A stretch of DNA of 64,000 bases, taken from positions 1,395,722-1,459,721 of the forward strand of contig NZ_LN913016.1 of NCBI RefSeq assembly GCF_001487145.1, given 5' to 3'. How positions within the stretch are numbered: position 1 is the stretch's first letter; each line of letters begins with the position of its first letter. Shown here piece after piece: positions 62,466 through 64,000 of the stretch. The position numbers and the translations under genes are program-made. The notes under the pieces were generated by a model. It worked only from the letters and a program-made list of their open reading frames with translations. It was not told the DNA's origin and made no database searches. The stretch is from Anaerococcus rubeinfantis (GTDB taxonomy: Bacteria; Bacillota; Clostridia; Tissierellales; Peptoniphilaceae).

Positions 62466-63629
62466 CTATTTTTGTAAATCCAAAACTGCATTTGCCATTA
62501 CTTCTACAGCTGGCTTTATCGCCAAATCTGAACAGTAGAAATTCTTGCTGTGGAGGGCTTCTTTTTTGCGATTTTCTTCTCCACTTCCAAACCAATAGAA
62601 AAATCCTGGGACTTTTTCCATATAAAAGGCAAAGTCTTCACTTGCCATGGTTTGGCCTTCTTTTATTATATTTTCTTCTCCCAAAATTTCTTTTGCTGAT
62701 TTAAAAACTTTTTCGTACATTTCTTCTGGATTATATAGAAGGGGAATTTTTTCTGTGTATTTTATTTCATACTTACACTCATAGGCACAGGCTATATTTT
62801 TTACAATTTCTTCCATTCTTTTTACAGACTTTTCCAGTGATTTTTCTGAAAGTGATCTGATCGTTGCAGATAGATGGGTCCTATCTACAACTAAATTATT
62901 TTCTGAACCTCCATTTATGGAATTTACTGACAAAACTGTGGAATCAAATGGATTTGTGTTTCTTGAAATAATTGTTTGAAGGGCCATAACTATATTTGAA
63001 GCACAGACAATTGGATCAATATTTAAATGTGGCATGGAACCGTGTTGGCCTTTTCCTATAATTTCAATTTTGAAATTAACCTTTGTGCTCATAAGAGAAC
63101 CTTTTTTTAAAATTACCTTGCCATAGTCAATTTCTGGCCAATTGTGAAGGCCCAAAATCTTGTCAATTTTTACCTTTTCAAAAAGACCCTTGTCCAAATA
63201 TTCCTTGGCTCCTGTAGTTATTTCCTCTGATTTTTGGAAAATAAAAACCACATCGCCCTTTAATTTTTCCTTATTTTTTGATAAAAGTTTGGCTATAGCA
63301 AGGACGACTGAGGTATGATAATCGTGGCCACAAGCATGCATTACCTTGTCGTTTTTTGATTTGTAGGAAATTTCAGTTTCTTCTTTTTGTAAAAGAGCAT
63401 CGATATCTGCCCTAAGACCAATAACTTCTCCCTTTTTCCCAGTCTTAAGCCTTGCAATTAGGCCCGTTTTTATTGGAAAATCTATAATTTCTATCCCGTC
63501 AATTTTTTCCAGAAAGTCCCTTATTATTTTTGTTGTCCTAAATTCATTTTCTGAAACTTCTGGATGCATGTGGATATCGTGTCTAATTTTTATTATTTCT
63601 TCTAAATCTTCTTTCGAAATTTTTATCAT
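62466..63629 (-). CDS. M20-family amidohydrolase (N-acyl-amino-acid deacylase type)
   Basis: The 387-residue protein shows the M20D pattern: IIKIRHDIHMHPEVSENEF, IGLRADIDALLQKE, VMHACGHDYHTSVVLAIAKL, FQKSEEITTGAKEYLDKGLF, ILGLHNWPEIDYG, a dimerisation domain with GKGQHGSMPHLNIDPI, and MASEDFAFYMEKVPGFFYW. It removes acyl groups from amino acids or related amides. Its start overlaps the stop of the upstream molybdopterin-domain gene (ATGA), giving translational coupling. Confidence 0.9.
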   Translation of the reverse strand: MIKISKEDLEEIIKIRHDIHMHPEVSENEFRTTKIIRDFLEKIDGIEIIDFPIKTGLIARLKTGKKGEVIGLRADIDALLQKEETEISYKSKNDKVMHACGHDYHTSVVLAIAKLLSKNKEKLKGDVVFIFQKSEEITTGAKEYLDKGLFEKVKIDKILGLHNWPEIDYGKVILKKGSLMSTKVNFKIEIIGKGQHGSMPHLNIDPIVCASNIVMALQTIISRNTNPFDSTVLSVNSINGGSENNLVVDRTHLSATIRSLSEKSLEKSVKRMEEIVKNIACAYECKYEIKYTEKIPLLYNPEEMYEKVFKSAKEILGEENIIKEGQTMASEDFAFYMEKVPGFFYWFGSGEENRKKEALHSKNFYCSDLAIKPAVEVMANAVLDLQK

Positions 63630-64000
63630 TTCCTGTTTAAAAGTCCTCCCTCTCCAAGTTCAATAAAATCTTCTTTTTTAAGGTCGATTTTTGCAAAAAT
63701 TCTTGGCAAAAACATATCAAAACTTGTAAATTTTGCATGCATACTTGCTCCAGGAACTCCTACCAAATAAGTTTTTCCCTTCATGCCAACTGTAAGCATA
63801 TTTCCAGGTTGGACTGGCATGCCTTGGATAATAAATTTATCGGATAAATCCTTTATGGTTAATGGAGTAATATCGTCAGGATCTACACTCATTCCACCAG
63901 AAAATACAACAAGGTCAGCGTCTTCTTCAAGATATTTTCTACAAACTTTTTCTATATATTCCCTGTCATCCGGACATTTTTCAATTCCAAGTAATTCGTG
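63626..64000 (-). CDS. Molybdopterin-binding domain protein, N-terminus beyond the window
   Basis: The 124 visible codons continue open to the right edge. They hold DLVVFSGGMSVDPDDITPLT, a form of the GGxSxGxxD motif of MoaB/MogA/MoeA-type domains, then VQPGNMLTVGMKGKTYLVGV and PGASMHAKFTSFDMFLPRIF. The lack of a MoeA C-terminal domain suggests a stand-alone binding protein as found in anaerobes near molybdenum or selenium-dependent hydroxylase genes, but its neighbours are outside the window. It is cotranscribed with the M20 gene. Confidence 0.78.
   Translation of the reverse strand, partial: HELLGIEKCPDDREYIEKVCRKYLEEDADLVVFSGGMSVDPDDITPLTIKDLSDKFIIQGMPVQPGNMLTVGMKGKTYLVGVPGASMHAKFTSFDMFLPRIFAKIDLKKEDFIELGEGGLLNRK

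Noticed and set aside
62458-62595. A 46-codon N-terminal extension of the hypothetical gene at 62017-62457.
   Set aside because: It overlaps the end of the M20 amidohydrolase gene; the ATG at 62457 has a clear ribosome site.

Overview
The window is about 64 kb of very AT-rich DNA (roughly 30 percent G+C by eye) from a low-GC Gram-positive anaerobe. AAGGAGG-type ribosome binding sites, T-box, purine and TPP riboswitches, an LPxTG-like wall anchor, a lipoprotein, ECF-type ThiW, amino-acid and nucleoside fermentation genes and an oxygen-sensitive double-cubane/2-hydroxyacyl-CoA dehydratase-type cluster all fit a Peptoniphilaceae/Tissierellia organism such as Anaerococcus or Peptoniphilus. The genus is an inference, not a search result.

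Layout, left to right. 1-0.7 kb: decayed end of an IS3-family element. 0.7-3.7 kb: leftward operon of an activating ATPase, a small dehydratase-like protein, a double-cubane-type dehydratase and a DUF3343 protein. 5.0-10.2 kb: leftward thiamin operon thiS-F-G-H-W-M-E behind a TPP riboswitch and, directly before thiS, a terminator-embedded HMP-PP-type riboswitch; a small palindromic element has inserted between the two switches. 10.2-14.4 kb: aconitase, isocitrate dehydrogenase and citrate synthase, the oxidative half-TCA route to 2-oxoglutarate/glutamate. 15.2-18.5 kb: proB-proA and proC. 19.5-22.1 kb: a T-box-controlled MetE-like protein and an iron alcohol dehydrogenase. 22.3-35.6 kb: one gene for a 4436-residue multi-Cna_B surface adhesin. 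35.9-36.8 kb: esterase lipoprotein. 37.0-37.6 kb: two tandem Fst/par-like type I toxin-antitoxin modules. Then tRNA-Ala, an AlbA_2/ATPase-type regulator, a nicotinamidase-like hydrolase and an acyl-CoA hydrolase. 41.4-46.8 kb: sialic-acid operon. 47.3-50.3 kb: tryptophanase-type lyase and Na+ symporter with an unusual leader. 50.8-53.7 kb: guanine deaminase and purine permease behind a guanine riboswitch. 54.9-64 kb: pyrimidine nucleoside phosphorylase, PatB-like C-S lyase with APC permease and divergent MarR regulator, peptidases, and a molybdopterin-binding protein cut by the window edge.

The metabolic picture is an amino-acid, nucleoside and host-glycan scavenger: sialic acid, tryptophan/tyrosine, guanine and pyrimidine nucleosides are imported and degraded, while thiamin, proline and glutamate precursors are made. 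The giant adhesin and sialic-acid operon suggest a mucosal or skin host niche.

The least ordinary content is non-coding. (i) Two adjacent par-type toxin modules encode nearly identical toxins but have different antisense-pairing repeats. (ii) A family of about 170-bp inverted-repeat elements occurs four times, each flanked by a 17-22 bp direct repeat that is itself a hairpin or terminator, so it appears to target and duplicate transcription terminators. (iii) Related palindromic repeats form arrays at 4.5, 14.6 and 18.7 kb and contain a nested 85-bp insert. (iv) A 445-bp GC-rich palindrome lies between proA and proC. (v) The tryptophanase leader has repeated conserved boxes that match no riboswitch I recognise.
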